From: Nitrospinota bacterium
GTDB lineage: Bacteria > Nitrospinota > Nitrospinia > Nitrospinales > VA-1
Direction of reading: 5' to 3'
Length of the DNA: 38,394 nucleotides
NCBI GenBank assembly: GCA_014382285.1
Contig: JACNKA010000095.1
Span: forward strand, 1 to 38,394
A program made the translations under genes and the position numbers. Below, piece by piece: positions 25,666 through 36,400 of the stretch. Positions within the stretch are counted from its first letter, which is position 1, and each line of letters opens with the position of its first letter. The notes under the pieces are model-generated. The model saw only the letters and a program-made list of their open reading frames with translations. It was not told where the DNA came from and searched no databases.

Positions 25666-26103
25666 ATGAAACTGGTTTTGCAAAGAGTGGCGCGAGCCTC
25701 TGTATGTATCGATGGTAAAACTGTTGCCAAAACCTCCAAAGGTTTGCTGATTTTATTTGGCGCAGAAAAGCAGGATAATTCCGATAAGGTGCATTATTTA
25801 GCTGATAAGGCCTTGAGGCTGAGAATCTTTCCGGATGACAAGGGAAAGATGAATTTATCATGCCTCGATATTTTCGGGGAGGTGTTGGTGGTTTCCCAGT
25901 TCACCCTGGCTGGAGACTGCAGCAAAGGCAGACGACCGGGTTTTGACAATGCGGCTCAACCTAAGGAGGCGGAATCCCTTTATCGCCAATTCATTGAGAA
26001 AATCTCGGAATTTGGGTTGACGGTTAAAGAGGGTCAGTTTGGGGCGGATATGCAGGTGGAGTTGGTGAATGATGGGCCTGTCACCTTTGTTTTGGATCGG
26101 TGA
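25666..26103 (+). CDS. dtd: D-aminoacyl-tRNA deacylase
   Basis: This cytoplasmic proofreading enzyme removes D-amino acids (and glycine from tRNA-Ala) from mischarged tRNAs. It has 145 residues, the normal length. The SQFTLAGDCSKGRRPGF motif forms the active site with its conserved SQFTL, and NDGPVTFVLD holds the cross-subunit Gly-cisPro motif needed for chiral selection. The N-terminus MKLVLQRVARASV is typical. GGTGAG lies 5 bases before the ATG. It ends 3 bases from the convergent TPR lipoprotein gene. Confidence 0.97.
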   Translation: MKLVLQRVARASVCIDGKTVAKTSKGLLILFGAEKQDNSDKVHYLADKALRLRIFPDDKGKMNLSCLDIFGEVLVVSQFTLAGDCSKGRRPGFDNAAQPKEAESLYRQFIEKISEFGLTVKEGQFGADMQVELVNDGPVTFVLDR

Positions 26104-26106
26104 AGT

Positions 26107-27315
26107 TTATTTTTCCTTCGATGTGCGAATCTGGTTTTGGCGTTGGTGCAGGTCATAACCTTTGAGTGTTTCAGGCACCTCCAGGTTTTTGAAGTCTGCC
26201 CGTTGGGACTGGTATTTTTCGAACAAGGATTTTAGTTCGGCCTGGGTCTTTTTGAATAAATCCATTTTTCCGGCTTTGTGGTAAATCATTTCTGCGATAA
26301 GAAGGCTGGAAATGGAATCATAGCGCTGGTTTTGGAAGTCGAAAGCCAGTCCCATTCTGTAATAGGCGTCTCCAAAACTAGGGTCGAGGCCGACAGCTTT
26401 TTTTAACGATTCGATAGCATCATCAATATTTCCCAAATCGTATTTGATGCGCCCCGATGAAAAATGTGTTTTTGGGGCATAGGGGCTTAGCTTGATCGAT
26501 TGGTCGAGCTTGACGAGAGCTTCTTTTTTCTTTCCCAGTTTTTCATAGACCCAGGCCAGACTGTTCAGGATAGTCTCATCCTTACTGTCAAGCTTTAAAG
26601 CAGTTTCCCATTCTTCAACGGCCTTGGGAAAGTCTTTTTCTTTCGCGTAAATCACCCCCAGATTGTAGTGCGCCATGGCATTGAATTCGTCCAACTCCAG
26701 AGCTTTATGATAAGCGGTCAGGGCTTTTTTCTTTTGCCCCAGTTTTTCATGGACCACCCCCATATTGACGTAAGTTTCTGGGATGTTGGGGTTTTTCCCC
26801 AGCGCCTGCTTCCAGAATTTTAGAGCCTCTCTGTTTTTTCCTGTTTTGGCATAGGCCGCTCCAAGGTTATTGAAGACAATATGCGGGTTGTTGTTTCTGG
26901 TCTGCGCGATTTTAAGATAGCGAAAGGCATTTTTGATGTTGCCATTTATGAGGTAAATGGACCCCAGGTCGGTAGCAATGTCGGGTTGCGAGGGTTTCAG
27001 CCTGAATGATTTTACAAGGATCTTTTCGGCATCTAGAAACTGTTTTAAATAAAACAGGACAACTCCTTTTTCACGGTAGGCCTCGCCATAATCTTCTTTC
27101 AAACGAGTGGCTTCGCTCAACTGCTTGAGAGCGGCATGGTATTTCTTTTGCTCGATATAAACTTTTCCCAATTCGTAGTGGCCTGCTGGATCATCTGGTT
27201 TTTTCTTAATTTGTTTCGAATGAATTATAAATCTTCCCTCAAGTGAGTCCTCTTTGGGGCCACAGGACAGAAGAAATAGAGAAAAAACAAGAATGAAGAG
27301 TCGAAAGATTGTCAT
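26107..27315 (-). CDS. TPR-repeat lipoprotein
   Basis: This 402-residue protein is probably membrane-anchored. It has a short lipoprotein signal peptide with lipobox FLLSC (Cys18). About ten consecutive tetratricopeptide repeats follow from residue 40 to about 365 (for example AGHYELGKVYIEQKKYHAAL, NIPETYVNMGVVHEKLGQKK and MAHYNLGVIYAKEKDFPKAV). These units build a superhelical scaffold for protein partners. No catalytic domain is present. It resembles outer-membrane-lipoprotein assembly scaffolds such as PilF/NlpI types in layout, but those identities are not supported in detail. It lies downstream of nuoN, 98 bases away on the same strand. Confidence 0.85.
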   Translation of the reverse strand: MTIFRLFILVFSLFLLSCGPKEDSLEGRFIIHSKQIKKKPDDPAGHYELGKVYIEQKKYHAALKQLSEATRLKEDYGEAYREKGVVLFYLKQFLDAEKILVKSFRLKPSQPDIATDLGSIYLINGNIKNAFRYLKIAQTRNNNPHIVFNNLGAAYAKTGKNREALKFWKQALGKNPNIPETYVNMGVVHEKLGQKKKALTAYHKALELDEFNAMAHYNLGVIYAKEKDFPKAVEEWETALKLDSKDETILNSLAWVYEKLGKKKEALVKLDQSIKLSPYAPKTHFSSGRIKYDLGNIDDAIESLKKAVGLDPSFGDAYYRMGLAFDFQNQRYDSISSLLIAEMIYHKAGKMDLFKKTQAELKSLFEKYQSQRADFKNLEVPETLKGYDLHQRQNQIRTSKEK

Positions 27316-27413
27316 GCGGTCTCGCTAAAATTTAGCTGCCTTGAAAAGTCTGGTCAGAAAACAAGGGTGCAACCAGAAGTCCGGCTATACGCAAAGGATA
27401 GAAGAGGTAGGGA

Positions 27414-28940
27414 CTAAAAGGGTATAGCACCTCGGGCCAGTTCCATGAGAAACGAGGGGAACAACCCTATAGCCACGACCACCACGCAACTGACAGTGAT
27501 TAAGGCTCCCATGCCCTTGTAGATCACCGGTTGAGGAGCATTTTCATCTTCATGGAAGTACATCATGACGATCACGCGGAGATAAAAATAAACGGAAATG
27601 ATGCTGGCGATGACTGCCATAACAGTTATGAGAATGTAGCCTTGCTTGATTGCGGCATAGAACACGAACAGTTTTCCGAAGAACCCGGCAGTGGGTGGAA
27701 ACCCGGCCAGAGATACCATAAACAGACTCATGGCCGCCGCCAGCAGGGGGTTCTTTTTGGCCAGTCCTTTAAACCTGTTGATGGAGTTGCCTTCCTGGCC
27801 TTCTCCTTCCATGATAAAAACCACCGCAAACGCTCCGATGTTCATAAACAGGTAAACTGCAAGGTAAAATAAAATGCTTGCTATGCCTTCCTGAGTATTG
27901 GTGACGATGCCGATTAGCAGGTATCCGGCATGCGCAACACCAGAATAGGCGAGCATCCTTTTCAGATCATCCTGGAAAATGGCGGCGGTATTTCCTACCA
28001 GCATGGTCAGAACCGATATGCCAAAAAGAATTGGCATCCAGACTTTTTCCAGTTCTGGCAGGGCGATGAAAAAAACACGGGCGATCACTGCGAAGGCCGC
28101 TGCCTTGGTCGCCACCGACATGAACCCGGTGATGGGAGTGGGTGCACCCTGGTAGACATCCGGTGTCCATGAATGAAAAGGCACCAGAGAAACTTTAAAC
28201 GCCAGTCCGCAAAACATCAGCCCCACCCCGATATAAACCAGCGTGTTCTTGGTATAGGGGTTTTCGTGGAGGAGTTGTCCGATCATCCTGATTTCAGTTG
28301 TGCCGCTTCCGGCGTAAATCAGGGCCATACCATAAACCAGAATGGCGGAAGCAAACGCGCCGGTCAGTAAATATTTAACTGTCGACTCCTGCGAGGCCAG
28401 AGTTTCCCAGGTTAATTCGGTGTTGCTATGGGGGCCTTCTTTACCCGTTCCGTGTTTGGCGGAAAAGCCGCAAAGAATATAAAGCGCAATGGAAAATAGC
28501 TCTAGAGAGATGAATACGGTGATCAGGTTGCCGGATTTGGCCATAAACATCATGCCCGCAACTGCCATCAGCAGAAGAGTGAAATACTCTGCCTTGTTTT
28601 CATGATTTTCTTGCGGATAACGGGCCGATCCGAAAATCGCAAACAATGACATCAGCAGGAATATCAGATTGAAGATCAGAGAAAATCGGTCGTGGATCAA
28701 GGCACCGCTAAATATGCCCGAACTGCTTCCACTTTCGGCTGTCGGGGCTCCACCCCACAGGCTCAGTGTGAACAGAAACGCTGCACCGACGCCAACCAGC
28801 GAAACGCCGGATAGAAATGCGAGGGTGTTCATCCCCTTTTTAAGTCCGGCCAGAAGAATGAAGAATGCGGTTATCAGGATGATGAGTTCCGGCCCGATTG
28901 CCGCCCAGTTCATATCGTCAAAGTTGATCACAATTTCCAT
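27414..28940 (-). CDS. nuoN: NADH-quinone oxidoreductase subunit N
   Basis: NuoN is one of the antiporter-like proton-pumping subunits of respiratory complex I. It has 508 residues with about fourteen transmembrane helices. The characteristic charged residues within helices are present: LELFSIALYILC (Glu), STVKYLLTGAFASA (Lys) and FKVSLVPFHSWTPDVYQGAP (Lys), plus LKRMLAYSGVAHAGYLL. These are typical of NuoN rather than NuoL or NuoM. No other complex I gene is adjacent on either side, at least within the window, whereas nuoN usually ends the nuo operon after nuoL and nuoM. It may be a relocated or second copy. Confidence 0.93.
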   Translation of the reverse strand: MEIVINFDDMNWAAIGPELIILITAFFILLAGLKKGMNTLAFLSGVSLVGVGAAFLFTLSLWGGAPTAESGSSSGIFSGALIHDRFSLIFNLIFLLMSLFAIFGSARYPQENHENKAEYFTLLLMAVAGMMFMAKSGNLITVFISLELFSIALYILCGFSAKHGTGKEGPHSNTELTWETLASQESTVKYLLTGAFASAILVYGMALIYAGSGTTEIRMIGQLLHENPYTKNTLVYIGVGLMFCGLAFKVSLVPFHSWTPDVYQGAPTPITGFMSVATKAAAFAVIARVFFIALPELEKVWMPILFGISVLTMLVGNTAAIFQDDLKRMLAYSGVAHAGYLLIGIVTNTQEGIASILFYLAVYLFMNIGAFAVVFIMEGEGQEGNSINRFKGLAKKNPLLAAAMSLFMVSLAGFPPTAGFFGKLFVFYAAIKQGYILITVMAVIASIISVYFYLRVIVMMYFHEDENAPQPVIYKGMGALITVSCVVVVAIGLFPSFLMELARGAIPF

Positions 28941-29072
28941 GAGTTTGCCTATAGGGTTTTCGCCGCCATTTGAGCATTAAAAGCCCCACTATAAATCAAT
29001 AATTATGGTGTGTTTTATAGTATTTCCGTGATTTTTGCAACCCTGATTAAATATAGGAAATGGGGATAAAAC

Positions 29073-29143
29073 AAGCCTGTAGGATTAATCCCACAAAAGC
29101 ACTTGCGAACTGGGGCATTTCCCTGCAAGATGGGCTTTTTTTT
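29073..29143 (+). promoter_or_regulatory. Attenuator-like structured leader
   Basis: In the leader of the gene starting at 29170, AAGCC (29073-29077) can pair with GGCTT (29133-29137), which runs straight into eight T residues. Between them CTTGC (29102-29106) pairs with GCAAG (29125-29129), around a smaller GGG/CCC hairpin. The two foldings share the terminator region, the layout of a transcription attenuator or riboswitch. No known class is recognised. Confidence 0.4.
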
Positions 29144-29169
29144 AACCTTATTTTAGTGTGGAGAAACTT

Positions 29170-30393
29170 GTGGATATTAATGAGGCACGGGCTTATCTCA
29201 ATTATCTTCTCACGCTGGGGCTGCGACAGGAAGAGGCATTTGGTCCCATGGCACTCGATTTTATCCGGGAAACGGATTTCGATGCGGTTGGTTTTTTGCC
29301 GGAAGAACAGTTCAGCCTCGTCATGGCCACGGTTCAGGCTCTGGCTCAGGAGCCGAAACGCTACACTCTGAAGCTGGAAATGCTCAACCGGGCGTTGGGA
29401 CTGGTCGATAAAACCACCTACAAAAACCCGCAACTGACTCGCCAGATTGAACAGGACATCAAAAAGACCACTGCCGAGATCGGTATATATAATGAAGCGA
29501 TGCGGCCTGCCAAAACGGATGCCCAGGAAAAGCAACGCCTGGTGGTGCAGACCGAAGCACCGGACTATTTTCTCGATATTGCTCAGAAGCGGGCTTCTGC
29601 CTATTATCAGGGTAAGTTTGGCCTGAGTAAGGAAGAGAAAACCGCGCAACATTTTGGTGGCGGACTGAGAAAGTTCGAGCCGGATAATCCAAAGGTACAC
29701 CGCGAATATCCGGGCGCATGCGGTCCATTCATGAACGCGCGCACGAATGCTTTTCATTTGATGATGCCCTTCGATATTAAAATCAGCAGAAAGCCTGATA
29801 ACCCGTTGGATGCGGGAATGCGGGCCTATTATTGCAAGATGGGTTATTCGTTTCCTTTAGGGTTTGAAATGGGAAAGATATGTAGTTTTCAGGACGGCGA
29901 GATTCTGGATATTTCCATGGATGATCCGAACCTGATATTTCTGTCGGTTTCCCGGATCAAGGAAAAAGAGTTCCGGGCTCTCGATTACCCGGGTACGCCA
30001 GAAGTCCCGGTGGAATATGCCTACCCTCGTGCGGTGCTGGAGCGCACAGGAACTCTGGGGCCTTATGTACAGGTGGTTTCAAATTTTAAAATCTGGTTCG
30101 ATGCCAGTCAGACGTCAATACTCATTCAGGGAGCGCCGGATCTTTATGAGTATGGACTTGAAGGCGGTTCCGGCCTGATGGTTCGTAGCCACGCGGCGGA
30201 TAAAGTTCCCGCCTATGTTGAAAACACGTCTCTCCCCTGGCAGGAGGGGATGAGCTTTAATTTCGTTAACATTCACCTGACTCTCAGTCCCGGAACCGAA
30301 ACGGCTATCGTTCCCTACAACACTCCGCTTTTCACAGTGTATCCCTTATTGCCGACCCAGAATTTCAAATGGATGGATGTATCAGAAGCTTGA
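29170..30393 (+). CDS. Uncharacterised protein, conserved-looking, 407 residues
   Basis: No family is recognised. With GTG at 29170 (GGAG 6 bases upstream) it has 407 residues; an in-frame GTG at 29158 lacks a Shine-Dalgarno. There is no signal peptide or transmembrane helix. The N-terminal part (about 1-130) is helical and charged. The rest looks like a globular alpha/beta domain with MMPFDIKISRKPDNP, AYYCKMGYSFPLGFEMGKIC and a beta-rich C-terminus (about 300-400). It precedes the giant CHAT protein by 79 bases on the same strand. That makes it a candidate partner or substrate, but this is only position. Confidence 0.75.
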   Translation: MDINEARAYLNYLLTLGLRQEEAFGPMALDFIRETDFDAVGFLPEEQFSLVMATVQALAQEPKRYTLKLEMLNRALGLVDKTTYKNPQLTRQIEQDIKKTTAEIGIYNEAMRPAKTDAQEKQRLVVQTEAPDYFLDIAQKRASAYYQGKFGLSKEEKTAQHFGGGLRKFEPDNPKVHREYPGACGPFMNARTNAFHLMMPFDIKISRKPDNPLDAGMRAYYCKMGYSFPLGFEMGKICSFQDGEILDISMDDPNLIFLSVSRIKEKEFRALDYPGTPEVPVEYAYPRAVLERTGTLGPYVQVVSNFKIWFDASQTSILIQGAPDLYEYGLEGGSGLMVRSHAADKVPAYVENTSLPWQEGMSFNFVNIHLTLSPGTETAIVPYNTPLFTVYPLLPTQNFKWMDVSEA

Positions 30394-30434
30394 GTTTCTA
30401 CTATAACTGGTAATTTTATGCTGCCGGTATGCGT

Positions 30435-30440
30435 TATACT
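30435..30440 (+). promoter_or_regulatory. Candidate -10 box before the CHAT gene
   Basis: TATACT lies 32 bases before the ATG at 30473. No convincing -35 is seen, so the gene may also be read through from 29170. Confidence 0.28.
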
Positions 30441-30472
30441 GATAAGAAAAATAGCGTTGACACCGGTGACTG

Positions 30473-33400
30473 ATGATCCGATTTGGTAAAATTCGAGGCT
30501 GGGCGGTTTTAGGGTTTGTGCTTCCAGCTATTTTTCTTTCCCCGATTTCCTCTCAGGCTTCGCCATCTCTAAATACTCCCATTCAGATCACTTCCAATCC
30601 GGGAGAAGACTTTGCCCCTACCGTTTCGGCGGACGGGAAGGTCATGGTTTATGTTTCGGACAAGTCCGGCAATCTCGACTTGTGGTTAAAACACCTCGGC
30701 CCCGGCATCCAGTCCCCCGATCGAAGACTGACTTTTCATAGTGCCGAAGACGGCAGTCCTGAAATCAGCCCGGATGGGAAAAAGGTAGCGTTTGTTTCCC
30801 ACCGTAGCGACCCGAGAGGTGATATTTATGTCCTCGACTTGTCTGAAAAGGAAAGTCTGCCGATTATCCAGAAACCGGGGGAGGAAAGCGACCCTGTCTG
30901 GTCGCCGGATCAGAAATTTTTATATTTTTCATCCCGATCATCGAGTGCTGCGTCACCAGTCATTGAAAAAATTGCACTGGATGGGGCAAAGCGCACCGAA
31001 CTTTTAAGTCCGGGTGGAGTGAATTTATCGTTGTCTCCCGATGGTGATTATTTGGCCTTTGTGACGGGTGAGACGCATAGCGATTTAAAAGTTTATAACC
31101 TGAAAACCAACTCGGTTTATATTCTGACACAAGGGCCATTCATAGATGTTTCCCCCCGCTGGTCTATGGATGGGGCCTCCATCCTTTTTGCTCGTTACCA
31201 GAATGATACCAATCATGATGGTCAGCTAGGCATTGACGACAACCCGGATATCTGGAGCGTTGAGTTCAAGGCCGGGCAAGCGGGCAGGTTTCGCCAACTG
31301 ACCGACAGTTCTACTTATGATTTCCTGCCACGCCCCCTGGATGAAAAACATTTTTTGTTCACCTCTCACCATAAAGGGAACTCAGATGTTTGGAAACTGC
31401 CTCTCGCCGGAATCATGCCGAAGGGTTTGAGCGTAGAAAAAAACAGGGTTAATGAGATTTGTTCTGAGTGGGTTGCCAGCTACTCCTGTGTGCTGGTATT
31501 GAATAATGCGGAAGTGTCGGCCCAAACTCGTTACCGTCTGGCGAAACAATATCTGGGGCTGGGGCATGCTAACTCAGCACGTCCTGTTTTTAACCAGATT
31601 CTGAATGAGGGTGCTGAGGATAAACTATATCAGGGCCTTTCCGAAATAGAACTTTTGCATTTGCAGGATGATCCGTTGAAGGGACAGGCGGATTTAAAAG
31701 CATTGGAAAAAATTATTGCCGATTACGCAGGGGTGATGGCAGTGGAGGCGAGAGGTTTTCTGGAGATGGGTAACCGATCTCTGGCGTTGGAGATGCCTGA
31801 TAAAGCTCTGGAATATTTTCAGAAAGTGACCCTGCAATATTCCTCCGAGCGTGAAATTTCTGCTGAGGCGGCGTTTTCCCAAAACCGTATTTACGCTTTA
31901 GTTGGAGACCGGGGAAAACTGGTCGGGTCGTTGGTTCAGGTGATGCGGGATTATCCTGATGTCGTGCACTGGAAGCAAAAATCAATAGAAGCTATCCTGC
32001 AACTTTATGAAGACCACCCCACACTTGAGAAAAAAGTTTCCAGCCTTCAGGTTCTGGCTGAAACGGATCTTCCTCTGCTATCTGCCATGGTGCAGAACCG
32101 CATCGGCGAACTTTATCATCAGTCAGCGGAAAACCTTCTTGCCAAAGAGGCTTATCAGAAAGCCATTGCTAAAGGCGTAGAGGAAGAAGCTTTCAAGGCT
32201 CGTTTTGCGCTGGCACGCATTTACGCCGAAGAGGAGAATTTTGACAAGAGTCTGAGTATTTATCAGGAGATATCCGATGGGGGCAACGCTCCCTATGTTC
32301 AGTCTTCCCGTGCGGGGCTGATACAAAAAACTCTGGAAAAAGGTGAATGGGATTTGCGTGTCGGCGAGGTGAAGCTGGCGCGGAAAACATTTCTTCAACT
32401 GATCGAGACCCACCCCGAAACTGTGAAAGCGCATCGGGGATATCTGCAAGCATCAGCGGCTTTGGGTAAATATGGTGTGAGGTTTTATCGGGATCGTTTG
32501 AAAACCAGACAGGATTCAGCCGTGGAGCATTATGCGCTGGGGTTGGCTCTCACTTATATTGACCCCCCTGCGCTGGACGAAGCCGAAGCGGAAATTGGTA
32601 AGGCTCTGGCGCAAAACTCGCAGGAAGTTTTTTATCACCAAACATTAGGCTGGATATACGAACAGAAAGAGCGGGTGGAGTCTGGTTTCATAGAAAAAGC
32701 TTTGCACGAGTATCAGATCGCGTTGGCACTTAATGATGACGATAGCCGTAACGAGGCTGACCTGCTTCTTAATCTGGGCAACGGACATTATTTGTTGAAT
32801 AATCCTTTGTCGGCCTACCACTACTATAAAAAGCGCGAGGACAGTGCAGAACCATTTCTTGATTCGGATCGAGAGTCGGTTTATCGGCAACGGTTTGGCT
32901 CGGCGGCGTTCAAGTCAGGTGCTTCCAAGGTGGCAGTTGCGCAGTTTGAAAAAGCTTTGGAGATTGTTGAGAAGCAGAATGCGCTGGCTCGTATGACGGA
33001 ATTGCATGACCGAATCGCTCTGGCTTATCAGGATCACGGAGACTATGCCAGGGCGGTGGAGCATTTCACCAAGACCCTTGAATTGAATCAGCAGTTGGGT
33101 AATGAGGCTTCACTTTCTCGGACGCTTCGGAATATCGCCAACAATATTTATTCAGGAAGTCAAAAGGCACATGACTCGGAGGAGATGGCTCGCGCTCTCA
33201 ATCATTATTTTCAGGCTGTTGAAAAACTCAAGCAATTTGGCACTGTCGACAGAAAAAAGAAATCGAGTGCTTTGATTGCTGTGAATATAGAGGCTGGAAT
33301 GGGGGAAGATGTATCTTCAGCGGCTTATGGATTTGACAAAGTGGGCGAAGAGAAACTGATCTTTCATTACATCGGAAAAATCTACGGAGACCTGGGTCAT

Positions 33401-36400
33401 TATAAAAAAGCCATAGAATATTTTAATAAAAAGCTGGCATTAATACCTTCTGGTCTGGATATTGATGCAAACATTCCGGTTTTGCTGGAAAAGGCGCTTT
33501 TATTGAATCAAATCGCCAACTACTATTTTCAGTCCGCCGACTATGAGTCCAGCAAGGTCTTCTTTAAAAAATCTTTCGAGCTTTCCCAAAAACTGAACAA
33601 TCGCCGTGGCATGGTGGTCAACGCGGTGAACATGGGTCGTATTATTCTCACCTTAAGTTCTGTTCGATCTCTAGTCTCTTTGAAAGACGATATTCACCAG
33701 TCTATTGAGATGTTGGAGGTGACGAAGGAAACCGGGGCCTTTTCCGATGCGGAACCGTTAATGGTTTTGCATAACTACCTGGGCATTCTTTATCATTTTC
33801 AAGGATTTCACCTGGACCCGGTAGCAAACCCCTTGACGAAAAATGTAATAGAAGACCAATTCAAATCGAGTCTGCATGGATTGAAAGCGCAATGGGAAAG
33901 CACCCAGAAGTCCATACGCAACTTTGAATTGGCTTTGGCTCACGGGAAAATAGTCAATAAGGGGGAGCAGGCGATCTGGCAGAATTTGCAATGGACTCGT
34001 TACCTCGCGGGGATGAAACCGGAGCCGCATAAGTCTTCACTCAAGGATCGCTGGCAGTCTGTTTATTTAAGGGCAAAGCAGGCAGATGAGGCCGAGCGCC
34101 TTCCCCTTTTGTTGGAAGCGGAAATTGAATTGAGCCGCCTGCCTTATGGTTGGGTGGATCGTTCGGTTCTGGCTTTAGTCGAACAGCTTTATGATGATAT
34201 TGTTTTTCTGCTATTCGAACAGGAAAAGTTTGCTCCTGCATTTATGTTTTCTGAAAAGGGCAAGAAGCAGGTTCAACTGGCACTGGCTCCACCACTGCGC
34301 TTCTCAGATGAAGACGCTTATTATGATGAAATTATTACTTTCTCCGAGCGTCTGAAATCTGCATCGGAAGAGGATGTGGATGCTTTGCTGGATGAGTATA
34401 AGGAGTTTCTGGAGTTGGCCGATGAAGATGACCCCGAACTGGTTGACTGGGTGTCCCCCCGGGTTCCATCTCTGGACACCTTGCAGTCCCCGACAAATCC
34501 CTTGTTGTTGAAATTTCAACGCGTACATAATGAAATTCTGGTCTGGTGGGCGCGGGCCGGTAAAATTATGGGCAAACGAATTGTGGGCAATCGCAAACTA
34601 TTCGACCTGATTGCCGCAGATAACGGGGTGACGGCGGAGAGAGTGGACGATCTTTCCCGCTTTCTTTTGGAACCAATGGTGGAGGGGCTGGGGCAGGAGG
34701 TGGCATCGGTAGTTTTGATCGCAGATGGCAAGCTGGAGTTCTTGCCCTGGTCTGCAATGAAACTGGGAGCCAAACCCTTGATGGAAACCACAACTCTGAC
34801 ATTTATATCTTCGCTGTCACAATGGCAACGGTCGATAAAATTAAAAAATCTTTATAACTCCCGTCTCCTGATCCTTGATGAGGAACGCCCACAAAATAGA
34901 GGGACTGGTTTTTCCACGGTTTTAAGCCTCCATGGCGATGAAACGAATCTGAAAAACTTTTTAACCAACTGGGGGCATTTTGGAGTGGTGCAGATTGAAA
35001 GCCCGGTGCGCCTGAGCCGCCTTGACCCTTCTTCGTCCTTTCTAACCTTGACCCGCCAGGCCAATCGGTTTCAGCGAATTCCTTTGCCGGCTCTTTATCA
35101 AGACCCTTTCGAGTCGAATTTGATGGTGATGGCGGATGTCGAGTATGAGTTCGACCCGTTTCTGTCGCTCTCTGCAACCAGTTTGCTTTTAGAAGGATTG
35201 ACCTTCAAAGGTTATCCCGGTGTTTTGCTTCATACCGGAAAGCCAGATGAGGAGCTACATCATGAGTTGATGGAACACATAATGAACAGCCTGCGAAAAG
35301 GGAACCCTGCCGAATCGTTGCGCTATGCGCAAATGCAACTTGCGAAAAAATATCCTGAAAATTTTGAGTGGGCGCAATACCGTTATTATGGTTTCCCCGG
35401 AATGAATGAGACCGAAAAAGCTGCATTTGCTGTGGAACATTTTCAGGCCAATTTGCAGAAGGGTGCATCTGCGTTCAAGCAAAAGGACTGGTTGGCGGTC
35501 ATTGACCATCTGGAAAAATCGTTGGTGTTGCAACCCTTTCTTCCAGAAAAAAAGATGGCGGAAAAGATTTACAAAACTCTGGCCCAGGCGGCCTATAACC
35601 TTGAGGATTATCCCAAGGCCATCCTCTACCAGAAACAGGTGTTGCCTCACTCAGAGGAAGACCCGGAAACACTCGCGGAGGCATTTTATTTTCTCGGGAT
35701 TCTATATTCCCGCACAGAAAACTTTCCTTTGGCCGTTGAACATTTAAAAAAAGCCCTGAAGATTTATGAGGAAAATGAAATCCTCGATCTTTTGGCGGAG
35801 AGCTATAGCACGTTGGGCATCGTGGAAGAAAATGCGTTGGACTACGATAGCGCTCTCAAGGCATTCAACGCTTCCCTGGAAATTAATGAGGAGATTGGTG
35901 AAGACCTGAACCGAGGCCGTGAATTGCGCCGCATTGGCAGGATTTATTATTTGCGGCTCAACCGCTTTGAGGAAGCTAGAAAATATTTCAGCCAGGCCTA
36001 CGAATTGTTTACAGAACTGGAACAGGTGGATCAACAGGTGGAATCTCTTTTGGAACTGGGGCTGGTGGCGGAAAAAGAAGCAGATTTCAAACAGGCTCTT
36101 GACTTATATGGCAGGGCTCAAGCCATGGCCGAAGAGGCCAATCTCCGACCGGGCCTTGCTAAAGCCTTTTTATATCAGGCCAACTCTCATTGGTTTCAAG
36201 GCAACTACCAGCAAGCATTTAGATTTCAAAGGCAGTCTCTGGAAATCGCCAGGCAACTGGGGGACAAGCTCCAGCAGGCCTTCATTTTGAATACATTAGG
36301 ATTGATCCACTGGACACTCAACGATCCGAGTCGGGCGTTGGAAAACCTGGGCCAGAGCCTGGAGTTGGCCGAGGCATCGCACTCCCTTCTTGATATAGCC

